Shown piece after piece: positions 7,024 to 15,884 of a stretch of DNA of 34,598 nt (position 1 is its first letter; each line of letters starts with the position of its first letter). The notes under the pieces are model-generated. The model had not been told where the DNA came from. It made no database searches and saw only the letters and a program-made list of their open reading frames with translations. The DNA comes from an uncultured Clostridia bacterium (GTDB taxonomy: Bacteria > Bacillota > Clostridia > TANB77 > CAG-508): contig CALXCD010000020.1 in NCBI GenBank assembly GCA_944386715.1, positions 1 through 34,598 on the forward strand, read 5' to 3'. A program made the translations under genes and the position numbers.

Positions 7024-9207
7024 ATGGAAAAAATAATAAAAATTATCGCAGAAGAATTAAATATAAAAACATCACAAGTAGAAAATACAATAAAACTAAT
7101 AGATGAAGGAAATACCATTCCTTTTATAGCGCGTTACCGTAAAGAAGTAACAGGAGGACTAAGTGATGAAACACTTAGAACTCTAGGTGAAAGATTAAAT
7201 TATTTAAGAAACTTAGAACAAAGAAAACAAGAAGTATTAAATTCCATTGAGGAACAAGGAAAATTAACAGATGAAATCCTACAAGCAGTTGCTATTGCTA
7301 AAACATTAGCAGAAGTAGAAGATATCTATAGACCATATAAGCAAAAGAAAAAAACAAGAGCAACAGTAGCAAAAGCAAAAGGATTAGAACCATTAGCACA
7401 AATTATCCTAGAACAAAAAGAAACGACACCAATTGCAGAAATTGCAAAACAATATATTAACATAGACCAATTATCTGAAGAAGATAAAAAGAATAAAGAT
7501 AAAGTAGTAGCAACAGCAGAAGACGCCATTCAAGGAGCATTAGATATTATAGCAGAAGACATTTCAGATAATGCAAAATACAGAAAAGAAATAAAAAGAC
7601 AATGTTATAGAGAAGGTCTCATACAAACAAAAGCTTCTAACCCAGAAGAAAAATCAAATTATGAAATGTATTATGACTATCAAGAAGCGATTAAATATAT
7701 ACCAAGCCATAGAATTTTAGCAATCAATAGAGGAGAAAAAGAGGATTTCTTAAAAGTAAAATTAGAAAAACCAGAAGAAAAAATCTTAACATATATAGAA
7801 AAAGATATTATCAAGGGAGAAACCCAATTCACAGAAATGCTAAAAAATACAATTCTAGATAGTTTTAAAAGATTGATAGAGCCATCTATTGATAGAGAAA
7901 TTCGCTCTGATTTAACAGAAAAAGCAGAAGAAAAAGCCATCAAGGTATTTGGGCAAAATTCAAAGCAATTACTATTAGGAGCACCTATTAAAGGAAAAAC
8001 AGTAATGGGATTTGACCCAGCTTATAGAACAGGATGTAAAATTGCAGTTATTGATGAAACAGGAAAAGTTTTAGACTACACAACAGTTTATCCAACAGAA
8101 CCACAAAATGATGTAGAAGGAGCTAAAAAAGAGCTTTTAAAATTAATTGAAAAAGATAAAATAGATATGATTGCAATTGGAAATGGAACGGCATCTCGCG
8201 AATCTGAAATGTTTGTAGCAGATATGATAAAAGAAGCTTCTAGACCAGTACATTATGTAATTGTAAGTGAAGCGGGAGCTTCTGTATATTCAGCATCAAA
8301 ACTTGCAACAGAAGAATACCCAGATATCAATGTTTCTATCAGAGGAGCTATTTCTATTGCAAGAAGATTACAAGACCCATTAGCAGAACTTGTAAAAATA
8401 GACCCAAAAGCAATAGGAGTAGGACAATATCAACATGATGTGAATCAAAAGAAATTAGCAGAAAGCTTAACAGGAGTAGTAGAAGATAGTGTAAATAAAG
8501 TAGGAGTAGATGTCAATACAGCAACACCATCTTTATTATCTTATGTATCTGGAATCAATAATACGATTGCTAAAAATATCGTAAAATATAGAGATGAAAA
8601 TGGAAAATTAAAAAACAGAAAACAATTATTAAAAGTTCCTAAACTAGGAAAAGTTGCTTTTGAACAATGTGCAGGATTTTTAAGAATCTTAGATGGAGAT
8701 AATCCATTAGAAATTACAGCTGTTCACCCAGAAAGTTATGAGGCAACCGAAAAATTATTAGCAAATTTAGGATTTCAAAAAGAAGATTTAAGGAATAAGG
8801 AAAAACTAGAAGCATTAAGAAACAAATTAAAATCAGTAGATATAGAAAAAACAGCAAAAGAATTAGAAATTGGAGAAATGACTTTAACAGATATAATTGC
8901 AGAATTAAGTAAACCAGGAAGAGACCCTCGTGAAGATATGCCAAAACCAATTTTAAGAAGTGATGTTTTAAAATTAGAAGATTTAAAAGAAGGTATGATA
9001 TTAACAGGAACTGTTAGAAATGTCATCGATTTTGGAGCATTTGTAGATATCGGAGTAAAACATGATGGATTAGTACATATTTCGGAAATGAGTGACAAAT
9101 TCATAAAAAATCCTTCTGATATTGTTTCTGTAGGAGATATTGTGAAAGTAAAAGTCATTAAAATTGATAAAGAAAGACAGAAAGTAGGACTTTCTATGAA
9201 AGTATAG
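7024..9207 (+). CDS. tex: Tex family RNA-binding transcription accessory protein
   Basis: A 727-residue Tex protein of normal length. In order: helical N-terminal Tex domain (about 1-190, with NTIPFIARYRKE typical of the family); a YqgF/RNase H-like domain starting VMGFDPAYRTGCK near residue 328; helix-hairpin-helix domains containing TPSLLSYVSGI and the repeat around RKQLLKVPKLG; and a C-terminal S1 RNA-binding domain (about 655-727, GTVRNVIDFGAFVDIG...LVHISEMS...VGLSMKV). Tex proteins bind nucleic acids and are linked to transcription and stress tolerance; the exact role is unsettled. It follows the ABC-F gene without an evident terminator, with a weak GGAAG ribosome-binding site about 12 bases from the ATG. 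Confidence 0.95.
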   Translation: MEKIIKIIAEELNIKTSQVENTIKLIDEGNTIPFIARYRKEVTGGLSDETLRTLGERLNYLRNLEQRKQEVLNSIEEQGKLTDEILQAVAIAKTLAEVEDIYRPYKQKKKTRATVAKAKGLEPLAQIILEQKETTPIAEIAKQYINIDQLSEEDKKNKDKVVATAEDAIQGALDIIAEDISDNAKYRKEIKRQCYREGLIQTKASNPEEKSNYEMYYDYQEAIKYIPSHRILAINRGEKEDFLKVKLEKPEEKILTYIEKDIIKGETQFTEMLKNTILDSFKRLIEPSIDREIRSDLTEKAEEKAIKVFGQNSKQLLLGAPIKGKTVMGFDPAYRTGCKIAVIDETGKVLDYTTVYPTEPQNDVEGAKKELLKLIEKDKIDMIAIGNGTASRESEMFVADMIKEASRPVHYVIVSEAGASVYSASKLATEEYPDINVSIRGAISIARRLQDPLAELVKIDPKAIGVGQYQHDVNQKKLAESLTGVVEDSVNKVGVDVNTATPSLLSYVSGINNTIAKNIVKYRDENGKLKNRKQLLKVPKLGKVAFEQCAGFLRILDGDNPLEITAVHPESYEATEKLLANLGFQKEDLRNKEKLEALRNKLKSVDIEKTAKELEIGEMTLTDIIAELSKPGRDPREDMPKPILRSDVLKLEDLKEGMILTGTVRNVIDFGAFVDIGVKHDGLVHISEMSDKFIKNPSDIVSVGDIVKVKVIKIDKERQKVGLSMKV

Positions 9208-9262
9208 AAAAATTAAAATTGGAAATAAAAAACAAATTATGGAAAAAATTTACAAAAAAGTA

Positions 9263-9290
9263 TTGAAAAATAATATTTTAGAGTTATAAT
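9263..9290 (+). promoter_or_regulatory. Promoter of the radical SAM/PP-loop/NUDIX/HAD operon
   Basis: -35 TTGAAA (9263-9268), 16-bp spacer, consensus -10 TATAAT (9285-9290), 32 bp upstream of the radical SAM ATG. Confidence 0.65.
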
Positions 9291-9322
9291 AATAAACGGA
9301 AAAAAACAGAAGGAGAAAAATC

Positions 9323-10585
9323 ATGAATTCTAAAATATTATTTATATGGGCAGATAGTGGATTATCTACAAAATCTAATCATGTTAATGCACCTTATCAT
9401 TTTGTACATTTAGGGGAAGTAGTAGATTATATTGAAAAAAATATAAAAGAAGAAATAGATATATTAGATATTGAAGCAGAACAGACTGAATTTCAAGATA
9501 TCATGGCAAAAATTATTAAAAACAAATACCAAGCAATAGCATTCTATATTAATACAGAAAATTTACAAAATACGATAAAATTGCAAGAATACATAAAAGA
9601 AATATTGCCAAATTGTAAAACAATTGCATATGGAGAAATGCCAATTTATTTACCCAAATTTTTTAAAAAAACGAAATTTAATGCTATTGTTTCAAGAGAG
9701 TGTGACCAAGAAATAGCTTTGTTAGACTTTTTTAAATATAGCCTAGGAACGATAGAAGAACAAGACATGAGGGGAGTTATCTTAATTAAAAATAAACAAT
9801 TAGTAAATTGTAAAAAAGGAGAATTTTTGCCACCGAATGAATGGGGATATACCAATATAAACAAAGTTCCAATTCAAAAATATTTTGCAATGGAAAAAAA
9901 GCAACAAGTAGTAATAACAATAGCAAGAGGATGTCCATATAATTGCCCTTATTGTAATGCTGTATTATATTATGGAAAAAAAGAAAGAAGAAGAGAACCA
10001 AAAGAAATTGTAAATTATATCAATTCATTAGATTATGAATATTTCAAATTTTTTGCCCCAGATTTTACTCTAAATGAAGAAAAAGCGATGGAATTATGTC
10101 AGGAGTTAATAAAGAATAAAAAGAAAATAAAATGGTCATGTACCACAAGACCAGATTTATTAAAAAATGAAGAGCTAATAAAATGCATGGCACAATCAGG
10201 ATGTTACAAAATAGCAATAGGAATAGAATCAGTAGAAAAAGAAGATTTAGAAAGCATTCATAAAAGATATGATAATGAAGTAATAATAGAAGGAATAAAA
10301 TTATTAAAAAAATATAATATAGAATATAAAGCACTTGTGATGTTTGGTGTACCAAATCAAACAAAAGAAAGCATAGCATATACATTAGATTTCTTGAATA
10401 AATATGAAGTAAACATTAGACCAACTGCCTACACACCATTCTATGAAATGAATCATAACATGAATGAAGAACAAATATCGAAATATGATAAAAGAACGTA
10501 CTATGAAGGAATACCTAATTTAAGTTATCAAGATTTTTTGAAATTAATATATGATACAAAAGATTATAAAACAATTTTAAAATAA
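9323..10585 (+). CDS. Radical SAM protein with B12-binding-like N-terminal domain
   Basis: A 420-residue protein. Residues 1 to about 130 look like the Rossmann-type cobalamin-binding domain of B12-dependent radical SAM enzymes (ILFIWADSG..., alternating strands and helices), but I see no DxHxxG cobalamin-ligand motif. A linker with the typical phrase NKVPIQKYF precedes the radical SAM core, whose [4Fe-4S] cysteines are C204, C208 and C211 in RGCPYNCPYC. SAM-binding features such as IGIESV and ALVMFGVPNQTKES follow. AGAAGGAG lies eight bases before the ATG. It is first in a tight operon; the next gene begins 12 bp after its stop. The reaction is unknown; methylation or a radical rearrangement of the operon's substrate are both possible. 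Confidence 0.85.
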   Translation: MNSKILFIWADSGLSTKSNHVNAPYHFVHLGEVVDYIEKNIKEEIDILDIEAEQTEFQDIMAKIIKNKYQAIAFYINTENLQNTIKLQEYIKEILPNCKTIAYGEMPIYLPKFFKKTKFNAIVSRECDQEIALLDFFKYSLGTIEEQDMRGVILIKNKQLVNCKKGEFLPPNEWGYTNINKVPIQKYFAMEKKQQVVITIARGCPYNCPYCNAVLYYGKKERRREPKEIVNYINSLDYEYFKFFAPDFTLNEEKAMELCQELIKNKKKIKWSCTTRPDLLKNEELIKCMAQSGCYKIAIGIESVEKEDLESIHKRYDNEVIIEGIKLLKKYNIEYKALVMFGVPNQTKESIAYTLDFLNKYEVNIRPTAYTPFYEMNHNMNEEQISKYDKRTYYEGIPNLSYQDFLKLIYDTKDYKTILK

Positions 10586-10597
10586 GGATGTAAAATA

Positions 10598-11566
10598 ATG
10601 TATAACAAGATAAAAGATTCCATAAATGAAGTAATAAAAGAAAATCCACCAGATTCTGTACTTTTTTCAGGAGGTGTAGATAGTTCAGCAATTCTATATC
10701 ATGCTCATCAATATAATCCTAATGTGATGGGGATAACAGTTGGAGTAGAAGGAAAAGAGAGTTCTGATATTGAATATAGTAAAATGGTTGCAAAAGAATT
10801 GGGAATACAAAATCATCAAGTATATTTTGTTAAACCAGAACAAGTAAAAAGTATGGTTGAAACATCTGTCAGAATATTAAAATCTTTCAATCCAGAATGG
10901 ATTAGCTCAACAACAACTTTACTTTTAGGAACTATGTATGCAAAAAAACAAGGATTAAAAAGTATATCTAGTGGAGAAGGAGCAGATGATTTGTTAGGAA
11001 GTTTTCCTTTTTTTAAAAACTGGAAAGGAGACTATAAATCTTTAGACAAAGCAATAAAAGACAGACTAGGAGAAATTGTTATCATGTCAGACGTTATTGC
11101 TCAAAATATGCAAATGCAATATATTGCACCATTCCAAGATGAAAGAGTAAAAAAAGAGATTTTGAATATTCCAATAGAAGAAAGAATGAAAGAAGAAGGA
11201 GAAATTAAGACGAAATATCCATTAAGAAAAGCTTATGAGCAAGATTTACCACCTATCTGTATTACAAGACCTCAAACTATGGCTTTTACAGGTTCAGGAA
11301 TATATGAGACAATAAAAAGTATAGGTGATGAAATTTCTGATGAAGAATTCTTGGGAGCATGCAAAAAGTTTTTTCAATTCAAAAACAAATTTGAATATGC
11401 ACTTTTTAAAATATATCAAAAAAATTTTAAATTTATCCAAAAAGAGCAGGGAGGATGTGTTCATTGTGGAAGTGATATGGGAAAAAATAAAATAAATTGT
11501 AAAACTTGTGCCACATTACAAATAGATGGAAGGGAGTTAAGCTTTGATGGAGATGATAGGCAATAG
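10598..11566 (+). CDS. Asparagine synthase C-terminal-like PP-loop ATPase with zinc-ribbon tail
   Basis: A 322-residue protein with the PP-loop SGGVDSS (24-30) and the AsnB-type motif SGEGADDLLG (125-134), so it should adenylate a carboxylate or carbonyl substrate with ATP. Unlike asparagine synthetase B it has no N-terminal glutaminase domain; ammonia or another nucleophile would have to come from elsewhere. The C-terminus has a CxxC-x10-CxxC arrangement (C287, C290, C301, C304), probably a structural zinc site, a feature seen in some other PP-loop enzymes that act on nucleosides. It is the second gene of a four-gene operon and its end overlaps the NUDIX gene by 20 bp. QueC, TilS and TtcA were considered but the AsnB motif fits better. 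Substrate unknown. Confidence 0.8.
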   Translation: MYNKIKDSINEVIKENPPDSVLFSGGVDSSAILYHAHQYNPNVMGITVGVEGKESSDIEYSKMVAKELGIQNHQVYFVKPEQVKSMVETSVRILKSFNPEWISSTTTLLLGTMYAKKQGLKSISSGEGADDLLGSFPFFKNWKGDYKSLDKAIKDRLGEIVIMSDVIAQNMQMQYIAPFQDERVKKEILNIPIEERMKEEGEIKTKYPLRKAYEQDLPPICITRPQTMAFTGSGIYETIKSIGDEISDEEFLGACKKFFQFKNKFEYALFKIYQKNFKFIQKEQGGCVHCGSDMGKNKINCKTCATLQIDGRELSFDGDDRQ

Positions 11567-12137
11567 TAGCGAACCAATTAATGGAGCAGAGGGAGTAGTA
11601 ATTCATAATGGAAATGTAGTACTTGGAATGCAAAAACCAAAGAGATGGTATGAATTAGGAAATGGAGAAAAAGCAACTATTATCAAAACACTAGGTGGAG
11701 AAATAGAAGAAAAAGATGAAAATAATTCTAAAAGAGCACTAGTAAGAGAAGTTCTAGAAGAAGTAGAAGGAATAGAAGAAAAAGATATCAGAGTAAGTAA
11801 AAGACCTATTTTTACAAAAAGAATTAGAATGGGAGAATTAAATCCTTATGAAAGACAATCTGAACTGAGTATGAAAGCTGATTTTTATCTTCTAGAAATT
11901 TCAAAAAAGAAAAACATCAAACCAAATGATTTACCAGCTTTATTAGAAATACCATTAAAAGAATTTCTAAAATTGGATTTTGCAAGACAAGGGAACTTAA
12001 ATGATTTACAAGCATATGTGAAGGAAAATGAGAAAGGAACATTAGAATTACCGGAACATTATGCCTTTATGATTCCAAGAGAAGTAAAAGACTTTTTCGA
12101 AAGAATGAGAGGAAATAGGGGAGATGACGGAAGATAA
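11547..12137 (+). CDS. NUDIX hydrolase-like protein
   Basis: A 196-residue protein with a Nudix-type box at about residues 50-76, GGEIEEKDENN followed by REVLEEVEGI. The spacing is off consensus: there is one extra residue both before REVLEE and between EE and G. The metal-binding glutamates are present, but activity should not be assumed. NUDIX enzymes hydrolyse nucleoside diphosphate-linked compounds. The start was placed at ATG 11547, with AGGGAG ten bases upstream; an in-frame TTG sits just before it. It overlaps the preceding PP-loop gene by 20 bp and the following HAD gene by 14 bp, implying translational coupling within one operon. Confidence 0.75.
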   Translation: MEMIGNSSEPINGAEGVVIHNGNVVLGMQKPKRWYELGNGEKATIIKTLGGEIEEKDENNSKRALVREVLEEVEGIEEKDIRVSKRPIFTKRIRMGELNPYERQSELSMKADFYLLEISKKKNIKPNDLPALLEIPLKEFLKLDFARQGNLNDLQAYVKENEKGTLELPEHYAFMIPREVKDFFERMRGNRGDDGR

Positions 12138-12720
12138 AAAAATTGCTTTTGATTTTGATGGCGTGATAGCAGATACGAATCAGAAAAAAATGCAATGGAT
12201 GCAAAAACACGGATTTCATTTAATAAATTGTGATAAAACAAGTTTTTATCAAGAATTAAGCCAAATATTAAAAAAAGAAAAAATAGATAGAATATATAAA
12301 AATATGGGAAGTTATATTTTTAGACCAGAAATTTTGGAAGAAACAATGCCAGTACAAGGGGCAATAGAAACAATTCAAAAGTTAGCACAAAAATTCGAAA
12401 TATATATCATCACAGCAAGAACAGAATCAATGATAATTCCAGTAAATAATTGGCTAGAAAAATACCATATCAAGAATAAAATAAAACAGGTTATCTCATC
12501 TTCTTATGAACCAAAACAAGAAATATGTTTAAAAAGAGGAATTTCTTTTTTGTGTGATGATGATATCAGACATTTGATTGATAAAAAAGTAAAAACAAGA
12601 GTATTATTTAATAATAAGAAAAAAGAAAATAAAAAAGATATCTGGATAGTAAAATCATGGGAAGAAATAGAACAATGTTTAAATACTGTTGAGGAAGAAA
12701 ATAGAGGGTTCCTATTTTAG
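12124..12720 (+). CDS. HAD-superfamily hydrolase, 5'-nucleotidase-like
   Basis: A 198-residue haloacid dehalogenase-fold phosphatase. The nucleophile and acid-base aspartates are D10 and D12 in FDFDGVIADT, motif II is the Thr of IITART (about 98), and motif IV is CDDD (144-147). A helical cap lies between residues 20 and 75. The layout recalls small deoxynucleotide 5'-nucleotidases or YqfW-type proteins, but the substrate cannot be read from sequence. The ATG is inside the end of the NUDIX gene, preceded closely by AGGGGAG. It is the last gene of the operon; a hairpin terminator overlaps its stop codon. Confidence 0.78.
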   Translation: MTEDKKIAFDFDGVIADTNQKKMQWMQKHGFHLINCDKTSFYQELSQILKKEKIDRIYKNMGSYIFRPEILEETMPVQGAIETIQKLAQKFEIYIITARTESMIIPVNNWLEKYHIKNKIKQVISSSYEPKQEICLKRGISFLCDDDIRHLIDKKVKTRVLFNNKKKENKKDIWIVKSWEEIEQCLNTVEEENRGFLF

Positions 12721-12730
12721 GGTACCCTCT
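12703..12730. terminator. Bidirectional terminator between HAD and HD-GYP genes
   Basis: AGAGGGT (12703-12709) pairs with ACCCTCT (12724-12730), with an extra CC/GG inside the loop. It separates two convergent genes; the T-run is weak on the plus strand. Confidence 0.5.
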
Positions 12731-12734
12731 TAAA

Positions 12735-13799
12735 TTATGAAGCATATTTTTCTTGAATAGCTTTAATTTCATCATAACGGTTATGCAAGATATCTAAAAA
12801 AACATCTGTTAGCTCAGGGTCGAATTGAGTTCCTTTACATCTTTCAAATTCTGAAATAACCTTTTCCAAAGGTAAAGCATCACGATAACTTCTTTTAGAA
12901 GTCATGGCATCAAAAGTATCTGCAATAGCAGTAATTCTAGCTAAATAAGGAATATCATTTCCTGCTAATTGACTAGGATAACCATGTCCATCATATCTTT
13001 CATGATGATGTTTTACAATAGGAATAATATCTTTAAAAATAGAAGCAGTAGATAAAATATGAGCACCAATAGAAGGATGATTTTTAATTTCAGAATATTC
13101 GTCATCTGTCAACTTAGACTCTTTTTGTAAAATGGTATCAGGTACTCCAATCTTACCAATATCATGGAATAAACCACCTATTTGTAAAGTTTTAATATCT
13201 TCCTCTGATAAACCAACGGTTTTACCTATTAAAACAGATAATGCAGAAACTCTATCTGAATGACCTCTCGTATAGGTATCTTTTGCTTCTACTGTATAAC
13301 GTAAAGTTTCGATACTTTCCAAGTAAGCTTTTTCAAGCATATCATAAGTACTTTTTAATTCATCATTGATTTTTTTAATTTCATTCATTTGAGCAATAGA
13401 TTTAATACCAGATTCTATCAACAATAAAAGTTGGTCAAATTTATCACTTTTTTCACAATATCCTTGAATATCTAAACGTTTAATAGTTTCTAGAGGTGGT
13501 GCTAAATCTTTATGCCCAGTTAGTAACAAAATATATAATTCTTTATTAAATTTTCGGATTTCTTCCACAACTTGATCACCATGAAAAGGAGTCATGATAA
13601 AATCAAGAATCATCAAATCATAGTGTTCATTTCTTACTTTTTCAATAGCTTCCTGCGGATTTGTAACACCCGTAAAATCATATCCAGACCTTTTTAAAAA
13701 GATGGATAGAGAATCAATAATTCCTTCTTCATCATCAACGGCAATTATTTTGTAATTCTTATTTTCAATATTTTGTACATTTTGTAATCCTTTTCTCAT
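12735..13799 (-). CDS. Response regulator with HD-GYP output domain (predicted c-di-GMP phosphodiesterase)
   Basis: A 354-residue two-component response regulator. Receiver domain about 16-135: acidic pocket D22/D23, phosphoacceptor D66 (MILDFIMTP), T94 and K117. A short coiled linker (about 140-165) leads to an HD-GYP domain with HD at 212-213 (FHDIGKIGVP) and the diagnostic HHERYDGHGYP at 265-275. HD-GYP enzymes hydrolyse cyclic di-GMP, and all the usual metal ligands appear present. It has its own promoter and lies downstream of, and co-oriented with, the NRPS and histidine kinase genes, separated from the latter by hairpin repeat copy 2. It is the nearest candidate partner of that kinase, but the pairing is inference from position. 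Confidence 0.9.
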   Translation of the reverse strand: MRKGLQNVQNIENKNYKIIAVDDEEGIIDSLSIFLKRSGYDFTGVTNPQEAIEKVRNEHYDLMILDFIMTPFHGDQVVEEIRKFNKELYILLLTGHKDLAPPLETIKRLDIQGYCEKSDKFDQLLLLIESGIKSIAQMNEIKKINDELKSTYDMLEKAYLESIETLRYTVEAKDTYTRGHSDRVSALSVLIGKTVGLSEEDIKTLQIGGLFHDIGKIGVPDTILQKESKLTDDEYSEIKNHPSIGAHILSTASIFKDIIPIVKHHHERYDGHGYPSQLAGNDIPYLARITAIADTFDAMTSKRSYRDALPLEKVISEFERCKGTQFDPELTDVFLDILHNRYDEIKAIQEKYAS

Positions 13800-13832
13800 T
13801 TTAACAACCTCTATTTATAATTTATTGGTTTC

Positions 13833-13861
13833 ATTATATTAATAAATTATGTAAAAAGCAA
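13833..13861 (-). promoter_or_regulatory. Promoter of the REC-HD-GYP gene
   Basis: On the minus strand: -35 TTGCTT (13861-13856), 17-bp spacer, consensus -10 TATAAT (13838-13833), 33 bp upstream of the start codon. Confidence 0.65.
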
Positions 13862-13877
13862 GAGTTTTTTGAAAAAA

Positions 13878-14073
13878 GTTGATAATAGGGACATTCCTTT
13901 TTGGTCGATTCTAATAGTTTTATCTTAATAAAAAGTTGATATATTAATATTTTTGACAAAAACATAGCTGGGGCGTAACAATCCGGGTCTTTGTCTACAA
14001 ATATTAATATATCAACTTTTTAAATAAAGAATAATGAAAAACCGACCAAAAAAGGAATGTCCCCATTGTCAAC
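13878..14073 (+). repeat. Structured hairpin repeat, copy 2, with long outer inverted repeat
   Basis: A perfect 23-bp stem (13930-13952 with 13999-14021) encloses 46 nt. Inside are a TT/TAC internal loop, the 6-bp helix GACAAA/TTTGTC (13955-13960, 13990-13995) and the 29-nt loop (13961-13989) identical to copy 1. Stem and inner helix differ in sequence from copy 1 but remain fully paired. An outer inverted repeat of about 30 bp, consensus GTTGAYAATRGGGACATTCC plus T-run and GGTCG (13878-13907 and 14043-14073), encloses the whole. It lies in the 273-bp gap between the HD-GYP and histidine kinase genes; its right end includes the first base of the kinase stop codon. Confidence 0.85.
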
Positions 14074-15884
14074 TATATTGGTAAAATAATACGAAAAGTA
14101 GTTCCTTTGCCTTCTTCAGACTCTACTGTAATATCTCCATTAAAATGAGCTTTAATAGTAGAATAAGACATATATAAACCAAGACCGGTTCCATTTTTCC
14201 CTTTTGTAGTAACCATTTCCTTAAACAATTTATCTTTTACTTTTTTAGGAATACCAGAAGCATAATCTTTAATAGAAATAACTAAATTAGTATCCACTTT
14301 TTCAACAATCAAATCAATATTTTGTTCAGGTTTACCTTGGTAAGCTTGAATAGAATTAGAAATCATATTATTAATAACCTGCACTAAATTATTAACATCA
14401 CCATCAATAATAATATTTTCATCAGTAAGCATTTTTACATTTAAATAAATAATAGCATTTTTAAGCTCATGTTTCATTAAAATATTAACTCTTTTTAGTA
14501 ATTCATTAACAGTAAAATTAACATCGTTTTCATTAGACAAAGTAACAGCTTGACCTTTTACAGCTGTAATAACATCTGACATATATTCGGTATGCGTTTT
14601 TATTTTACTTACCCAAGTAGACATATCTTTAGCAATATCATGATGGTCTTGACTCGTTACATCTGGGTCATCAATAGAAGAGTCATATTCAGTAATTAAA
14701 TCTGTAAGACCTTCTGCTGCTCCAGAAATAGACATGATTGGTGTTTTTAAATTATGTGCGATACCACCAATTAATTGTCCAAGGGATGCTAAACGTTCTT
14801 TTTCCATTAAAGTTTCTTGATTATCACTAATTGTTTTTAAATCGTGTATATGTTGGGTAATATCTTTAAATAAAATAAGAATACCCAAAAAAGAACCTTT
14901 TGAATTGATACTAGATATTTCAACATTAAAATACTTATCTTTTTTTGGCAAAGATAAATCAAAAGAAGAAGTTTTATCTGTAGATTTTGCATGTTCTATA
15001 TTTTTTTGTAATAAATTAGTATCAATATTAAAAAATTTCTCAGTTTCGAGTAAAGAAAATATATCTGTTCCTCTTAATTTAGTAGGGGATAAATTTGTCC
15101 AATGTGATAATGTTTTATTAAAATCAATAATAGTATTATTGACATCTAAAACTAGATATCCATCAGACATTCTATCTACTACAGTTTGAATAGCAATAGG
15201 AGAAACATTTAAAAAATTAAATTTTAAAATAGCTAAAGAGTAGAACAATACTGTAAAAGTAAAGGAAATTGGTGTAATATAAATACTCATTTCGATGCCA
15301 AACAAACCAATAATATTAACCACTAAAGGGATTAAAGTACCAATAATCAAAAGTAAAGATTGTTTAGAAAAGAATCCAGAATTCTTAATAGAAAAATGGA
15401 TTAAATAATATACACTAATAAGAATAAGAATATAAGTGTACAAAGAATGAATTGGAAAATAAGCACCAAAAACAGTATCTACATTTAAAATACCATATTT
15501 CACATAAAATAGATGATGAAAATCATTTGTCCATAAAACTAGTAAAGATATAATAGGTACTATAAATAATAATAGATATTTCTTTTTAAATTTAATCTTG
15601 GTTTGTGCAAAAGTTAAACCAAAAAAGAAAAAGGCAAGAGGCATAAAGCAAGTACCAATATATACAATATAATCAAAATAAATAGGCTCTATGTGAAGTG
15701 TAGGAGGGCAAATAATAGAAAGTGTTTGCCCTACACAACAAATTAATAAACATGTAATAATAGCAATAAAGCACCAATTTACTTGCTTTTTCTTTTTTAC
15801 TTTTAAATTAACAACTAATAAAATAATTAATAACAAAGTAGAAATGATTAATGCCACTAATGCTGCAGTTCCTGTTAAATTCAT
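14073..15884 (-). CDS. Sensor histidine kinase, multi-TM sensor plus PAS, translationally linked to the NRPS gene
   Basis: A 603-residue membrane histidine kinase. Residues 1 to about 225 hold roughly seven hydrophobic helices, resembling the 7TM N-terminal region of some Firmicute kinases. A PAS domain follows (about 230-345, RMSDGYLVLDVNNTIIDFN). The H-box is GIAHNLKTPI with phosphoacceptor H377. The ATPase domain shows the N-box (NNMISNSIQAY), a G1-like DYASGIP and G2 GTGLGLYMSYS. The ATG directly follows the NRPS stop codon, and its AGGGGGT ribosome-binding site lies inside the last NRPS codons, so it is expected to be made from the NRPS transcript. This suggests it senses or controls something tied to the NRPS product; its ligand is unknown. 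The REC-HD-GYP gene downstream is the nearest candidate partner. Confidence 0.9.
   Translation of the reverse strand: MNLTGTAALVALIISTLLLIILLVVNLKVKKKKQVNWCFIAIITCLLICCVGQTLSIICPPTLHIEPIYFDYIVYIGTCFMPLAFFFFGLTFAQTKIKFKKKYLLLFIVPIISLLVLWTNDFHHLFYVKYGILNVDTVFGAYFPIHSLYTYILILISVYYLIHFSIKNSGFFSKQSLLLIIGTLIPLVVNIIGLFGIEMSIYITPISFTFTVLFYSLAILKFNFLNVSPIAIQTVVDRMSDGYLVLDVNNTIIDFNKTLSHWTNLSPTKLRGTDIFSLLETEKFFNIDTNLLQKNIEHAKSTDKTSSFDLSLPKKDKYFNVEISSINSKGSFLGILILFKDITQHIHDLKTISDNQETLMEKERLASLGQLIGGIAHNLKTPIMSISGAAEGLTDLITEYDSSIDDPDVTSQDHHDIAKDMSTWVSKIKTHTEYMSDVITAVKGQAVTLSNENDVNFTVNELLKRVNILMKHELKNAIIYLNVKMLTDENIIIDGDVNNLVQVINNMISNSIQAYQGKPEQNIDLIVEKVDTNLVISIKDYASGIPKKVKDKLFKEMVTTKGKNGTGLGLYMSYSTIKAHFNGDITVESEEGKGTTFRIILPI

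Noticed and set aside
6120..9158. Antisense open frames inside the ABC-F and tex genes (for example 6120-6467 and 8775-9158, minus strand)
   Set aside because: They lie wholly opposite clearly conserved coding sequence, lack ribosome-binding sites and encode low-complexity hydrophobic products typical of the complement of A-rich genes.
10598..11566. QueC, TilS or TtcA identity for the PP-loop gene
   Set aside because: SGGVDSS alone is shared by all these, but SGEGADDLLG is the AsnB-type motif, and no queuosine or tRNA-thiolation genes are nearby.
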